Positions 29,030-38,585 of a stretch of 64,000 nt of DNA are shown in pieces. The DNA comes from Tritrichomonas musculus. Lineage: Eukaryota; Parabasalia; Tritrichomonadida; Tritrichomonadidae. Each line of letters begins with the position of its first letter. The first letter of the stretch is position 1. A model generated the notes under the pieces. That model saw nothing but the letters and a program-made list of their open reading frames with translations, was not told the DNA's origin and searched no databases. The stretch spans positions 1,426,001 to 1,490,000 of the forward strand of contig JAPFFF010000030.1 in NCBI GenBank assembly GCA_039105265.1, written 5' to 3'. The translations under genes were made by a program, and so were the position numbers.

Positions 29030-29060
29030 AAAAATAATAATCGCTTTTTTAATTAAATTT
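29030..29060. repeat. Short gene-end repeat, copy 1
   Basis: ACAAAAATAATAATCGC followed by a T-run and AATTAAATT lies at the 3' end of the gene at 29053 and recurs at 29705-29737 at the 3' end of the next gene. The minus strand reads GATTATTATTTTTGT, so it may equally be the promoter of the downstream minus-strand gene. Confidence 0.5.
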
Positions 29061-29451
29061 CCTGTACCTTATCAGTGTTTGGATTGAATTCATTCATGCA
29101 TTTCTTGCCCTCATCAGTGTATTGGAAGAATTCGTATACCTCATCGTAAAACTTCTTTGGAAAGTGATATGGCATACCATAATCATCGTAATCACCAGTA
29201 AGCTCATCAATATAGTAATCAAATATTTCTCCATACTCACGAAAAGCAGCATTTTCATCATGAAAAGATATGTATAAGTGATTCTGCTCTCTGAATATAT
29301 CCATTTGTGCGTCTATAATAAAGGGTTCAACAACATCAATAGCATCACGGTCACCATCAATGACTTTATCACAAATGTCAGCAAAAAGGTCGTACATAGG
29401 TGTTTTATATGTACGGAGTTGTTTAGCAGCATAATTAGCAAAGGCTTCCAT
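29053..29451 (-). CDS. Outer Polinton protein of unknown function (132 aa)
   Basis: An acidic, aromatic-rich protein (YGEIFDYYIDELTGDYDDYG; PKKFYDEVYEFFQY), probably a small globular helical protein. No family is recognised. It lies just upstream of the polymerase gene on the same strand. A T-rich leader (ATTTTTTATTTCC) precedes the ATG. Further upstream lies one copy of a roughly 155-bp intergenic repeat that also precedes the next gene. Confidence 0.65.
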   Translation of the reverse strand: MEAFANYAAKQLRTYKTPMYDLFADICDKVIDGDRDAIDVVEPFIIDAQMDIFREQNHLYISFHDENAAFREYGEIFDYYIDELTGDYDDYGMPYHFPKKFYDEVYEFFQYTDEGKKCMNEFNPNTDKVQEI

Positions 29452-29529
29452 TATATGTAGTGGAAATAAAAAATAAAAAAATTTTTAAAAAATATAATTT
29501 TTGAAAAATTGTAAAAACTTAGTTATCCT

Positions 29530-29690
29530 ATCAAAACATAATGAGTTGATAAAGGGTTCCAGAAAATTATTCAAATGTATAGGTTAGTAATGGAAACACG
29601 GGTAAAAACAATAACAAGTACACATACCTGATTTTTTATACCTGAGCTTGTTGGCTTGCAAGGTATGCTGGGCAAGGTACGAGTAAAATT
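29530..29690. repeat. Outer Polinton intergenic direct repeat, copy 1 (about 155 bp)
   Basis: The stretch from AAAACATAATGAGTTGATAA to TATGCTGGGCAAGGTA is repeated almost unchanged at 30483-30635. Both copies lie upstream of a minus-strand gene. The block is therefore a candidate shared regulatory leader, or a trace of a tandem gene duplication. Confidence 0.7.
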
Positions 29691-29727
29691 ATTAGATGGT
29701 CATAATACAAAAATAATAATTGCTTTT

Positions 29728-30420
29728 TTAATTAAATTCTCTATCAAGTTCCTCTGTGAAGTAAGTATGAACTTGTCCTAAATGTGGACGACTATGATAG
29801 AATTTCCAATCATTATAAACAACTTGGAAGGTTCGTCCTTTATATTCATAAGTAAGTTTTGATTTTTGATTCTGGTATTGTGATAATAGTTTACAGCCTT
29901 CTTGTGCAAACAACTGTGCTATATGTTCGTGAGTATATCTTATGCATTTTGCTTTATGTGGTCTTGCTCCTGCTTTCCAATTCGCTGGTGTTACTCTGTA
30001 ATCAAAATTGTTATATGTATAATGTACATGTTTACCAGAACCTTCATATTTGGAAGTCAGTATACAATCTTCTTGTTTCATAGATTCTTGCAATTCGTTT
30101 TCATATGCTTGTCTTTGTTTTTCTAATCTTTGTTCTTTTGTCTCTGTTAGTATTATGTTATTTTTGCGCATATAACCATAATCTTTTGGGTATAATTTAT
30201 TTGGATTTCTTACAAATCTTCCTAGTGTTGTGTACATTATTCTACTAGGGTCGTCATTACGATAGAATGTTAAAGTATTTTCTGAATAGCCGTTCTTAGG
30301 AAATCGTAGTATAGTACAATTGTGCTCTTGAAAATATTCATTAATTTGTTCATTTGTGTAATTACCATCTATTTGTTGATTTGAAGAAATAATGGTGCTA
30401 ATAGTAGTTTGTGTGGTCAT
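29728..30420 (-). CDS. Outer Polinton protein with three DUF723-like repeats (230 aa)
   Basis: Three modules of about 50 residues follow each other, at about 26-80, 108-160 and 167-215. The last reads IAQLFAQEGCKLLSQYQNQK, then LTYEYKGRTFQVVYNDW. The pattern 'E-GCKLLSEY - K-x-KL-x-Y - G-x-x-F - W' is that of short DNA-binding modules repeated in homing-endonuclease and giant-virus proteins (DUF723 and relatives). The family link is by eye. The role is unknown; DNA binding is likely if the link holds. A T-rich leader (ATTTTATTTTTATTTTTC) precedes the ATG. Confidence 0.68.
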   Translation of the reverse strand: MTTQTTISTIISSNQQIDGNYTNEQINEYFQEHNCTILRFPKNGYSENTLTFYRNDDPSRIMYTTLGRFVRNPNKLYPKDYGYMRKNNIILTETKEQRLEKQRQAYENELQESMKQEDCILTSKYEGSGKHVHYTYNNFDYRVTPANWKAGARPHKAKCIRYTHEHIAQLFAQEGCKLLSQYQNQKSKLTYEYKGRTFQVVYNDWKFYHSRPHLGQVHTYFTEELDREFN

Positions 30421-30482
30421 GTTTAGTACTGTATAAAATGAAAAATAAAAATAAAATTAATTTTGCAAATCTATCTAGCGTA

Positions 30483-30635
30483 TTAAAACATAATGAGTTG
30501 ATAAAGGGTTCCAGAAAATTATTCAAAAGTATAGGTTGGTAATGAAAACACGACTAAAAACAATAACAAGTAAACATACCTGATTTTTTATACCTGAGCT
30601 TGTTGGCTTGCAAGGTATGCTGGGCAAGGTATTCC
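30483..30635. repeat. Outer Polinton intergenic direct repeat, copy 2
   Basis: Second copy of the block at 29530-29690, differing at only a handful of bases. It lies between the last gene and the proposed right end of the outer element. Confidence 0.7.
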
Positions 30636-30676
30636 AGTAGTTAATAGGTGGTCACGTCGCACAGACCATTACTACT
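30636..30676. repeat. Proposed right terminus of the outer Polinton
   Basis: The sequence ends ACAGACCATTACTACT at 30676. Its reverse complement starts AGTAGTAATGG, close to the inner element's AGTAGTGATAG. Beyond it the base composition falls to host level. If correct, bases 30677-30682 (GATGTG) are the target duplication. The other end is out of view, so this cannot be confirmed here. Confidence 0.45.
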
Positions 30677-31130
30677 GATGTGGAGTTTTTTGATTTTCAA
30701 GATATATATTTAAATAAATACCAGGTGTTAGGAACAGAGACTTGTAGTGAATTACAGGAATCATTAACTATTTGTAATTCTTTAGGTCTAAATGGATCAT
30801 CATGATTTATCTCCTGATTTCGTTGGATAAGGTTTGGGTGGTGCACAGTGTTATCTTAATTAGATATATTTTGATTATCACTAATTGTTGGAAAATCTAT
30901 GTGGGAATTAACAGATCCATCAAGATTTATCTCCTGATTTCGTTGGATAAGATTTGAGTTGTGCAGAATGTTGTAATTATTTGATATATTTTGATTATTA
31001 TTAATTGTTGGAAAATTTGCTTGGGAGCTAGTAGATCTATCAAGAATTGTTTCGGTATTTGGTTGGGAAGCATCACTTTGCAGTGTTGGACCTTGTCTTG
31101 TAGAAAAACTTTGACCTACAAATTTAAAAA
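30677..31130 (-). pseudogene. Degenerate Asn-rich coding fragment with 120-bp tandem repeat
   Basis: Two full copies and part of a third copy of a 120-bp unit lie at about 30781-31050 (GATTTATCTCCTGATTTCG is in the first two). A period of 40 codons and the minus-strand reading (Asn/Ile/Gln-rich, such as NLIQRNQEIN and NFPTINNNQNIS) suggest an old coding repeat. The frame is broken by stops and I see no start. It is next to the outer Polinton end, so the element may have inserted into or beside this gene. Confidence 0.4.
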
Positions 31131-31219
31131 AAATTCAATGATATTGAAAAAATTGAGAGAAAATATTTAAACAATTTCACAAAATTGAATGGTCTGGTTT
31201 TTGGAATGTAGTTTAGAAC

Positions 31220-31645
31220 TTTGTGATGAGAATGGTGATGTAATCGATTAGATAAACTATGTAGATCACTATTGCTGCATGAACCATACCAGCATGATTT
31301 AAGTAAGATTACTAAGCAGATTAAAATGAAGAAGTTCCTCTGTCTAGCTCACTCTGTTCTGGTAATTCCACAGCCATTCAAAAATGGTTATCTTCACAGT
31401 TATTGAAAAATAGATACAAATTTGCATTATATAGAGGCGATGCCAAAGAGGTTAAGTTGAATGAAGATGTTTTGTTTGAAGAAGATGTTGATGCTATCAT
31501 ATATACCTCATCTATCCAGAATGAACAATCTATTAAAGAGAATATTCCATTTATATTCCTTCAAATATATACATATACTGTTTCCAGTGTTAATAGAGAT
31601 TCTGATGTATCTTTATTTAGTAAATTTAATCAAATAAAATATTGA
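31220..31645 (+). pseudogene. Unrecognised coding remnant
   Basis: Two neighbouring plus-strand frames look protein-like: one around 31265-31400 (LLHEPYQHDLSKITKQIKMK) and one at 31403-31645 (YRGDAKEVKLNEDVLFEEDV). They are joined only by a frame change. No family is recognised. This is probably a decayed host or transposon gene. Confidence 0.3.
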
Positions 31646-31861
31646 CAAATTGATTTGATACTAATTAACGTTTTCATTTTGTATAAAAGAATTATTTTTC
31701 GTGCTGATGATTGTCGAAATATGATACCAATCAGCATGTCAAAAATAATATTTTTAAGCTTACTCTCTTTACATCTCTTCTAAATTTGATCAAACTATGA
31801 AAAAAAGATAAGAAATATGTATTATACTAATATATAAGGCTCTCTATTCAAAATAAGATGA

Positions 31862-31926
31862 TTATTTTTGCACGTTATTTCAGAGTTACAATTTTACGGT
31901 TGTATTCAAAATTTGAATACATCGAT
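31862..31926 (+). repeat. Left TIR of the 1.78-kb transposon
   Basis: It pairs with the reverse complement of 33575-33639. The shared words are GCACGTTATTTCAGAGTTA and ATTTTACGGTTGTATTCA. Confidence 0.75.
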
Positions 31927-32016
31927 CAATATTTGGATACATATTTGTTTTATTTTTAATTGTATTGTAATTTAATTCCAACAAAACACAATGCCACCAC
32001 GTAATATCATACAGAA

Positions 32017-33525
32017 ATGAAGAATTTGCGAGAACTGAAGAATATACATGAGCAAGAAAATAAGGATTATTATAATACTAAAGAAGGATCTTTATGCTTA
32101 AACTCTCTCCGATTTACTTTTAGTGTTCTAATATCTGGATGTTCATTTGCAACTTCACAAATCATATTCCTATGGAACAGTATTATGCCTCCATCAGAGT
32201 CATACTTTTATAAAGCTCAAAAAATAATTGCTTGCATTATAATAGAAATGGCAAGAGAATCATGTGCCAGATGGAGGAGAGTAATGCGATGTGGTTCATG
32301 TTTAGCATTCGATGGGAGCTGGTCTCACCGCCGCAATGCTGATCATTGCCTAGTAGATTTCGTGGACATAAGAACAGGAAAAATTGTTGCTTTTGAAATT
32401 GTATCTAAAAAAGATAAAGGAAACAATCATTTTGAAGGCCCATCTAATGTAAAGGAAGTTGAAGGACTGAAGCCACTTATTCCTAGATGGAAAGAAGATG
32501 ATAGAGTAAAAACGTATGTTCACAATAATGATGCTAAAACTAGAAAGTTAATCAAAGAGATGCAGTGGAATGTAGAAGAAATGATAGACAGTTACATCGC
32601 AATAAATTCATTCAGAAGGAAATTCAATAGAATGAAAAGTGAGGCAACGAGCAAATTAAGAGGATTAAGAATTCCATTAGAAAGGTTTTTTCAGGCTCTT
32701 TTGAGAATTGATTTAACTATAGAAGCTAAAGAAGCATTATGGCTCAACTTTTCGGAACATTTGGATAGAAATCACAAAAAATGTTTGCCACGCAAAAAAT
32801 GTGAAAGGTGGGCCAAAATTAATGAAGGAAATAATCGGGAAGTCCTTGATAGATTTCTTGATAAAACCAAAGAGTTGCTAACAAAATGCGATAGAATACA
32901 CTCAACACAGATGTGTGAAAGCCTTCATTCTGTGAAGTCGCAAACAAAAGCACGGCTTGGAAATCTAGTTGGGCTCCACGCATTTGTGCAGCAATTCTTA
33001 ACATTAATGAAAAAAACAGGACAATGAATCTATATCGAAGATTATCTTTACCTCCTCTTTCTGAACCCGTAGTGAAAAAAATTGGAGAAGATAGACACAA
33101 GACTTGAAAGACACAAAGAATCATATAAAGAATTGGAAAGAAAGAGAAGGGGATTGAAAAGAGAAAAGCACAACAAAGATAATGAACACAGCTTATATAA
33201 AGGAATCCAAACAAGAGCAAAGAGAAAGTATACTCTAAAGAAAATGCACATGAAAATTGGTCAATTAAATCATTGGTTCAAATTATATGGCTTCCATGGA
33301 ACTACAAGTGATGATGATTATGATGAATGGATCGAAGAAGAAGATTATGAGGAGGAATATTATGAAGAAGATTTTGATGATAATTTCCATTTTGATGAAA
33401 AAGATGAAGAAGAGGATGAAAATAATGATGGTGAAATTAATGAAGAAGAAGAAGCATATGAAGAAGAAGAATATAACGACAGTTATTATTTTGGAAATAT
33501 CGATGATCTAACAGACAATGAATAA
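32017..33525 (+). pseudogene. DDE-type transposase, frame damaged near 33010-33100
   Basis: The first frame (32017-33027, 336 aa) has LAFDGSWSHRRNADHCLVDF and IRTGKIVAFEIVSK, a first-acid strand pair as in Kolobok/Mutator-like DDE proteins. VHNNDAKTRKLIKEMQW follows with a second acid, then CESLHSVKSQ near the end. The frame at 33082-33525 continues in the same register and carries a strongly acidic tail (EEEDYEEEYYEEDFDD). Between them the protein-like sequence (LYRRLSLPPLSEPVVKKIG) is in another frame. Two small indels, one in an A-run near 33011 and one near 33100, would explain this. The superfamily assignment is tentative. Confidence 0.6.
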
Positions 33526-33574
33526 ATAATTACTTATTTTTAAAAATATTGTATTTCTATTTATTAATTTTGTA

Positions 33575-33639
33575 ATCGATGTATTCAAATTCTGAATACA
33601 ACCGTAAAATTTTAACTCTGAAATAACGTGCAAAATAAT
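33575..33639 (-). repeat. Right TIR of the 1.78-kb transposon
   Basis: Mirror of 31862-31926, with a one-base length difference in the outer T-run. Confidence 0.75.
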
Positions 33640-34290
33640 AAAACCCGATTTTTTTGGCTAAATCATTATATCGACACATAGAAATTTAGAATATCGAGTT
33701 GCTGTTTAATTTTATAGAACTTATTATATAAATTTGAAGCATTAAAAAAATCAAAAATTTTTCAATTTTCAAATTTTTTTAATCAATCTTTTTTTTTTCA
33801 ATGAATATTTGAAAATCTTTAAAAATCGATGCTCATTCTTTTTTTTTTCATATAAAAATTTATATATTCGATAAATTAAGACTCATTTTATTTCCTGAAA
33901 TACTGAATAATTTCGTGATTTGTGCGCCATGGATATTCAAGTAAAATAAGAAAACAAACAATTTCCATATAATTTAAAATGGTTTACTAAAGAATGAAAA
34001 AGATGCCAACGACAGGAAAAAGTTGCCAACGGTGGCCTTAAAAGCATTTTTTCAGCATTTAAGCAATACAATATAAAAAAGAAATCATTGTTTCATTATT
34101 TGTTGCATTTTAAATTATTAAAAAATGTTTACGTTTTCATTTTTTTAAACAAATTTTGTTATAGGGGATACAACGATAGGATTTTGACAGAAAATTGAAT
34201 GAAAAATAAAATGTCTAATGGATTTATTAAAAAAATAAATAAATATCGTTTATACTTAATACTAAATATAAATTATTACTCAGTTTTTTA
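33640..34290. other. AT-rich spacer, no gene seen
   Basis: Long A and T runs, no protein-like frame and no clear repeat. GCCAACGACAGGAAAAAG followed shortly by TTGCCAACGGTGG (near 34002-34035) is the only GC-richer word. Confidence 0.5.
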
Positions 34291-34570
34291 AAATATCTAT
34301 CAGCAGTGGAAATATCACTTTTGAATTTTCACAAGGTTCGTTCGATTTTTTTGAAACGAAATATCAAACAAAAAATTTGTGAAATTTGAATTACAAATAT
34401 CTCTATTTTTGATCAATGTTGGTCAAAAACAATGTTTTATAAATAAATAATATAAAAAATAAATAATAAAAATACCAGAAAATCTTATATTTTTACTTTT
34501 TTCGAAAGGTTCAAAATCGAACGAACCTTGTGAAAATTCAAAGTGATATTTCCACTGCTGATAAATATTT
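34291..34570. mobile_element. MITE-like inverted-repeat element (about 280 bp)
   Basis: Inverted repeats of about 55 bp (34291-34347 and 34510-34570) share TATCAGCAGTGGAAATATCA and TTTTCACAAGGTTCGTTCGA. They enclose about 160 bp without coding capacity. This is the size and form of a non-autonomous DNA transposon. No target duplication could be fixed with confidence. Confidence 0.7.
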
Positions 34571-34936
34571 CTTAAAAATAAATATATGGAAATAACAAGT
34601 ATTATTTTTGTAATATATTTATATGTTTTTTGTAAAGATAGGTTAAAGAAAAAAAATCGTCTTTTTTTTCTATCTAATGTGGCACATTCTATGAGATGCC
34701 TCAATTATTTTTGTGAGTTTATTTGTTTTATTAAAATTTAAAAAAATGATAATATAATAGTAAATAAAATTAGATTTTTGATTTAAAAATAAAGATTATT
34801 TATAAAAGTTAAGATGATATATTTTATTACAATATTTTTAATTTTTTTTCTTTAAAAAGCATTTCTAATATAAATTCATATTTTTCTAATAATTTTAATG
34901 GTCTTTTTTGGAAAATGAATATTTGATATAATAGTA
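34571..34936. other. AT-rich spacer, no gene seen
   Basis: Short frames only, all A/T-run driven. No repeat or RNA gene recognised. Confidence 0.4.
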
Positions 34937-35500
34937 GTGATCGAAATAAAATGTTTTGTTCAATTATATTATGAAAAACGTATTAAGATTGCAATGAAAA
35001 CGGAGGTGGCACTCTATTATCTCAAAAAATTTGAGAGCCATGACTTTTTGTTTGCATATTTGGTCTTTCTTTTTTATGTTCTATCTCGACGAAGACTTGA
35101 ATTTTATAAACAATTTCAGCATTATTTTTTTCAAGATCCAAACATATATGGAAGATTATAATCTATCATTGTTCCAAATGTGGGAAATTTTTATTAAGCA
35201 AAACTGGTGCAAGCTTGCATAACTGTATCGGAAAAATTAATAGAAATCAAAATCTAAATGATGTTCATAAAAGAGCATTAGAATCATTTTTTCAAGCTAG
35301 CAATAGAAATATTGCAAATACCATCCTCTGAAGCTGCTGTCGAGCGGTTATTTGCAGCTCTTTCAAGAGGAGAAATGTGCAATTCCAACGTTTCGTCACT
35401 TAATGCACGAATGATTGTTAAATTTGATAGTATTTTTAAGGAACTTGGTTCAATCAAATGGGAAGAATTTGCAGAAAAAATAGAACATTTTGATCTTTAA
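34937..35500 (+). pseudogene. hAT transposase C-terminal remnant
   Basis: The frame 35312-35500 reads MQIPSSEAAVERLFAALSRG, then NARMIVKFDSIF. This matches the C-terminal dimerisation region of hAT transposases (the IPSSEAAVERLFSALS-type signature). Protein-like sequence continues upstream in other frames (HKRALESFFQASNRNI near 35270, and possibly SHDFLFAYLVFLFYVLSRRR from 35034), broken by stops and frame changes. It is a decayed, 5'-truncated copy. No terminal repeats were found. Confidence 0.6.
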
Positions 35501-35589
35501 GCTTTTTACATAGAAATAGCAAGATAAGCTCTCTAAATAAACAAATATTTAATAAATTAAATTATTTTTTATATAAATTGCACAAAAAT

Positions 35590-35727
35590 AAATCAACCGG
35601 AATTAAATCAACCAGAATTAAATCAACCAGAATTAAATCAACCAGAATTAAATCAACCGGAATTAAATTAACCGGAATTAAATCAATCGGAATTAAATCA
35701 ACCGGAATTAAATCAACCAAATTTTGA
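35590..35727. repeat. 15-bp minisatellite
   Basis: About nine tandem copies of AAATCAACCGGAATT, with AACCAGAATT and AATCAATCGG variants. The period of 15 bp would be in frame if translated, but no long frame spans it. Confidence 0.9.
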
Positions 35728-36222
35728 TTAACAGAAAATAATCAAGCGGAATTTTAAATAATTATCAAAAAAATTCCCAAATTAACAAATCCAGAAATTC
35801 AAGCTTTGAGGTATAAATCAATGCAATATATTAATTCACAAATTTTATCAAAAAATAATACTTATTAAAAAAATAATTAAAAAAAAGGATAAATTCATAA
35901 AATCTATGCAACTAGATATTTTTTAATCTAATATTATCATTTAAAAGCATGAAAAAATGGTATCTAAAAATAATTTGAGACCCATCCTTTCAATTTTATT
36001 CAAAATTGAATGATGGTCCCAAATCATAATGCCACCCTATTTCTATCATTGCAACCCCTATATTTTGTTAAATTTTTTTAAAATTTTTATACCAACTTTT
36101 TCTTAGCATTTCAATAATATTTAATATATTTCAAATATAACTAATTATAACTTTCATTAAAATATATCATTAAAAAGGTTAGCGTTGGCAACTATTTCCC
36201 ACCACTTCAATTATAATCCAGA
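35728..36222. other. AT-rich spacer upstream of the DUF362 gene
   Basis: No gene seen. TTCAATTATAATCCAGAATG directly before the DUF362 start is a candidate initiator-like leader of the type used in trichomonads. Confidence 0.4.
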
Positions 36223-37036
36223 ATGAGCAAATCGAAAGTATACTTCACAAAAGAAATCACTCCTGAAAGCTTGATACGAATTTTTGATGCTCTTGGAACA
36301 GAACTCAAAGGAAAAGTGGCCGTAAAGATATCAACTGGTGAACCAGGAGGACATAGTTTTTTGGATCCAAATCTGATAAAAAATCTTGTTAATAAACTCA
36401 ACGGAACAATCGTTGAAACATCTTCCAAAGGATCATTGGCAAACATTTGAAGATCACGGCTTCTCCTTGATGAATATGGTACTATTAAATTACCAATTAA
36501 AGGTGGCAAACATCTTGGCGGTTATTGCATTGTTGGCGATCATATGAATACTCAAAGGACATATAAGAGGCGGATTTGGAGGAGATATAAAGAATATCAG
36601 TATTGGATATAGCTCAGCAAATGTGAAAATATGGAATCATTCAACTGGAAAAACTGATGATTATAAAGAATACTCAAAATACGAACCAATTCAAGATGAA
36701 TTTCTCGAATCATTAGCAGAAACATGCCAAGGAGCCATTACATTTTTCAAACCAGAAAATATGGCATATATTAATGTGGCTAACAAATTATCAATTGATT
36801 GGGACTGCGTGCCAAATCAAAAAGATCCCGAAATGGCTGATATCGGAATATTTGCTTCACTTGACCCTGTTGCAATTGACCAATCCTGTTATGATGCAGT
36901 TGTGAATTCAAAAGATCCTAAGAAAGAATCACTTATACAAAGAATGAATGAAAAGCATGCCATTCACGCTCTTGAAGAAGCAGAAAGACTCGGGGTTGGA
37001 TCAAGAATTTGGAAAAAAGAAATGTATCATGAATAG
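36223..37036 (+). pseudogene. DUF362-type Fe-S protein, broken host gene
   Basis: The start reads MSKSKVYFTKEITPESLIRI, then GKVAVKISTGEPGGHSFLDP and VNKLNGTIVET. This is the N-terminus of the DUF362 family of anaerobes (about 300-330 aa, proteins often described as Fe-S centre proteins). The frame stops at 36448-36450. Matching sequence continues as KLPIKGGKHL near 36490 and RRIWRRYK. From 36623 it is open again to the end (KIWNHSTGKTDD; DIGIFASLDPVAIDQSCYDA; GVGSRIWKKE). Compared with the family, a stretch after residue 75 and another in the middle are missing, with at least one stop and frame changes. The family in trichomonads probably came from bacteria. Confidence 0.82.
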
Positions 37037-37407
37037 TCCATTCTTACATATAAAAATTTTGGTTGAAATCGTAATTAATTTTATATTGTTTCTGATTAGT
37101 TTTTAAAATGTGTATAGTAACGAAAATAACGTATTTTGGATTTTTCAATATTTTGAAAATATCCACCAAATTATTTATTTTTTTACATTGTTCTTTTATA
37201 GATATTTATTAATATCGCAATTAGGCTCTAAGATTTTAATTTTAAAGGGAGATTTTGAACTTTTTTTAATATTATTATAATTAGAATATCTTTCCTATCT
37301 AACATTATTCGAGAAAGAATTAATAAATATAATACATTATTCTGTATCATATATTGATATTAGCATGCTCCTGAGGTATATATTTAAAAATGAACCAAAA
37401 TTTAAGG
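37037..37407. other. AT-rich spacer
   Basis: No gene or repeat recognised between the DUF362 remnant and the long inverted-repeat element. Confidence 0.4.
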
Positions 37408-37416
37408 AATTTTAAA
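37408..37416. repeat. 9-bp target-site duplication, left (AATTTTAAA)
   Basis: AATTTTAAA stands directly outside the left arm, and an identical AATTTTAAA stands directly outside the right arm at 40592-40600. Nine bases is the usual duplication length of Mutator-like elements. Confidence 0.85.
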
Positions 37417-38585
37417 GGCGAAAGGAAAAAGTATTGAAATTTGGAAGATTTTTTTGAGGCGAAAACGATCAAAAAATACGTTTTTTGATTTGAGAGCAGC
37501 TCACAAAAGTACAACTTTTTGAATAAACAAACTTTTTGAAATCAAAAGGCGGTTTTAGCTTTAAATAATTGGCTTTTTGGCTTGTTTAAACGGCGCCATT
37601 TTTATTCTTGGCATCGTGAATCAGATTGCGGGGTTCTTCTGCAGGGAGCTTCGTTTAATTTGATTCTTGAGTGCCTAGATTGCGAAACTCTTCTGCAGGG
37701 AGCTTCACAACCTAGGCTTCGAGATGATCTTTTAATTTCCAAGCGTTCTTCGATTTTTATGGCAATTTTGGATTCAAGAGCCATAATATTTTTGTTCCAG
37801 AACTATTGATCGCAAAACTACAACTTTGTAATGCCTCATTTCTGGAATTCTAATTTTTTTTATCTCATAATTTACGGATTTTACAAGTTAAATGCCCATG
37901 ATAACAAATTTCTGAGCTTAAAATGCTTGTTAAACTCAGTGATTTCTATCATGAATGTTTGGCTTTGAAAATAAGGTTGAGATCAATCTAAATTGAAATA
38001 GTAAAATACAAATTCCTTATCGTATAGCTTTTAAAAATTATTCTTTTTCCCTAGACTTTAAATTGATGGTCGTTTTAAGTTAAAAATGGCAGGTTATAGA
38101 GCATTTTCATGCTTGAAATAGCATCATATTTTCTTTCAAAAAGATCAAATGTCAAAAAAAAAAAAAAAAAAATTCATTAGCCATTTAAAGTATATCTTTT
38201 CTCAAATAATTGATATATTATATGCTGTTTTTGTTTAATATTCATTTTTTAAAATTAACTTTTTTTTTATTTTTATTTTTTTCACAAAAATTAAATTGTA
38301 TTCAAATTATTTCTCTTAAATTTTCTATTCAAATATAAATGATATTTATGTTTTATTGTCATTTAAAATAAATATAAATAGTACATATATTTATTAGAAC
38401 CTTTATAAAATATATATAATAAGTATAAAAATGAAAATATCAATATTTTAAAGGTATATAAATAGTTCATTAATTGTGAACTTTTGGACGTTAAAGAAAA
38501 AATTAAAATAAATATATCTTGTTTAAATTAATTTTGATATATAATTAAAATATAATATAATAATATATCAATAACATAAATAAAA
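37417..38585 (+). repeat. Left arm of the 3.2-kb inverted repeat
   Basis: It mirrors 39424-40591. It contains two copies of TTCTGCAGGGAGCTTC (near 37637 and 37691) and a poly-A run at 38155-38171. Confidence 0.9.

Larger units (their letters stand above)
1..30676. mobile_element. Outer Maverick/Polinton, right-hand part (interrupted by the inner element)
   Basis: The flanks of the inner element belong to a second Polinton. The minus strand of 1-1974 and of 26959-28969 both encode parts of a protein-primed PolB similar to, but clearly diverged from, the inner element's PolB, and more AT-rich. Two further minus-strand genes follow (29053-29451 and 29728-30420). The right end is proposed at 30676, where the sequence ends in ATTACTACT. 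Read inwards this is AGTAGTAAT, close to the AGTAGTGAT that starts the inner element. The left end lies outside the window. It is broken by one large insertion; its visible genes otherwise look open. It is older than the inner element because it was the target. Confidence 0.8.
31862..33639 (+). mobile_element. TIR DNA transposon of about 1.78 kb with damaged transposase
   Basis: Terminal inverted repeats of about 65 bp lie at 31862-31926 and 33575-33639. They read TTTTGCACGTTATTTCAGAG inwards, differ at three or four positions, and contain an internal palindrome, ATTCAAAATTTGAAT. One transposase-like gene and an acidic C-terminal frame lie inside. I could not fix a target-site duplication with confidence, so the superfamily is open. 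Confidence 0.75.

Noticed and set aside
34423-34704. 93-codon minus-strand frame across the MITE
   Set aside because: It crosses the element border and is A/T-driven, so not a gene.
35590-35727. Coding repeat from the 15-bp minisatellite
   Set aside because: The period is a multiple of three, but no long frame extends to either side.
37582-37809. 75-codon frame in each arm of the 3.2-kb element (also 40199-40426)
   Set aside because: It is identical in both arms only because the arms are copies. It holds a DNA-level repeat and no recognisable domain.
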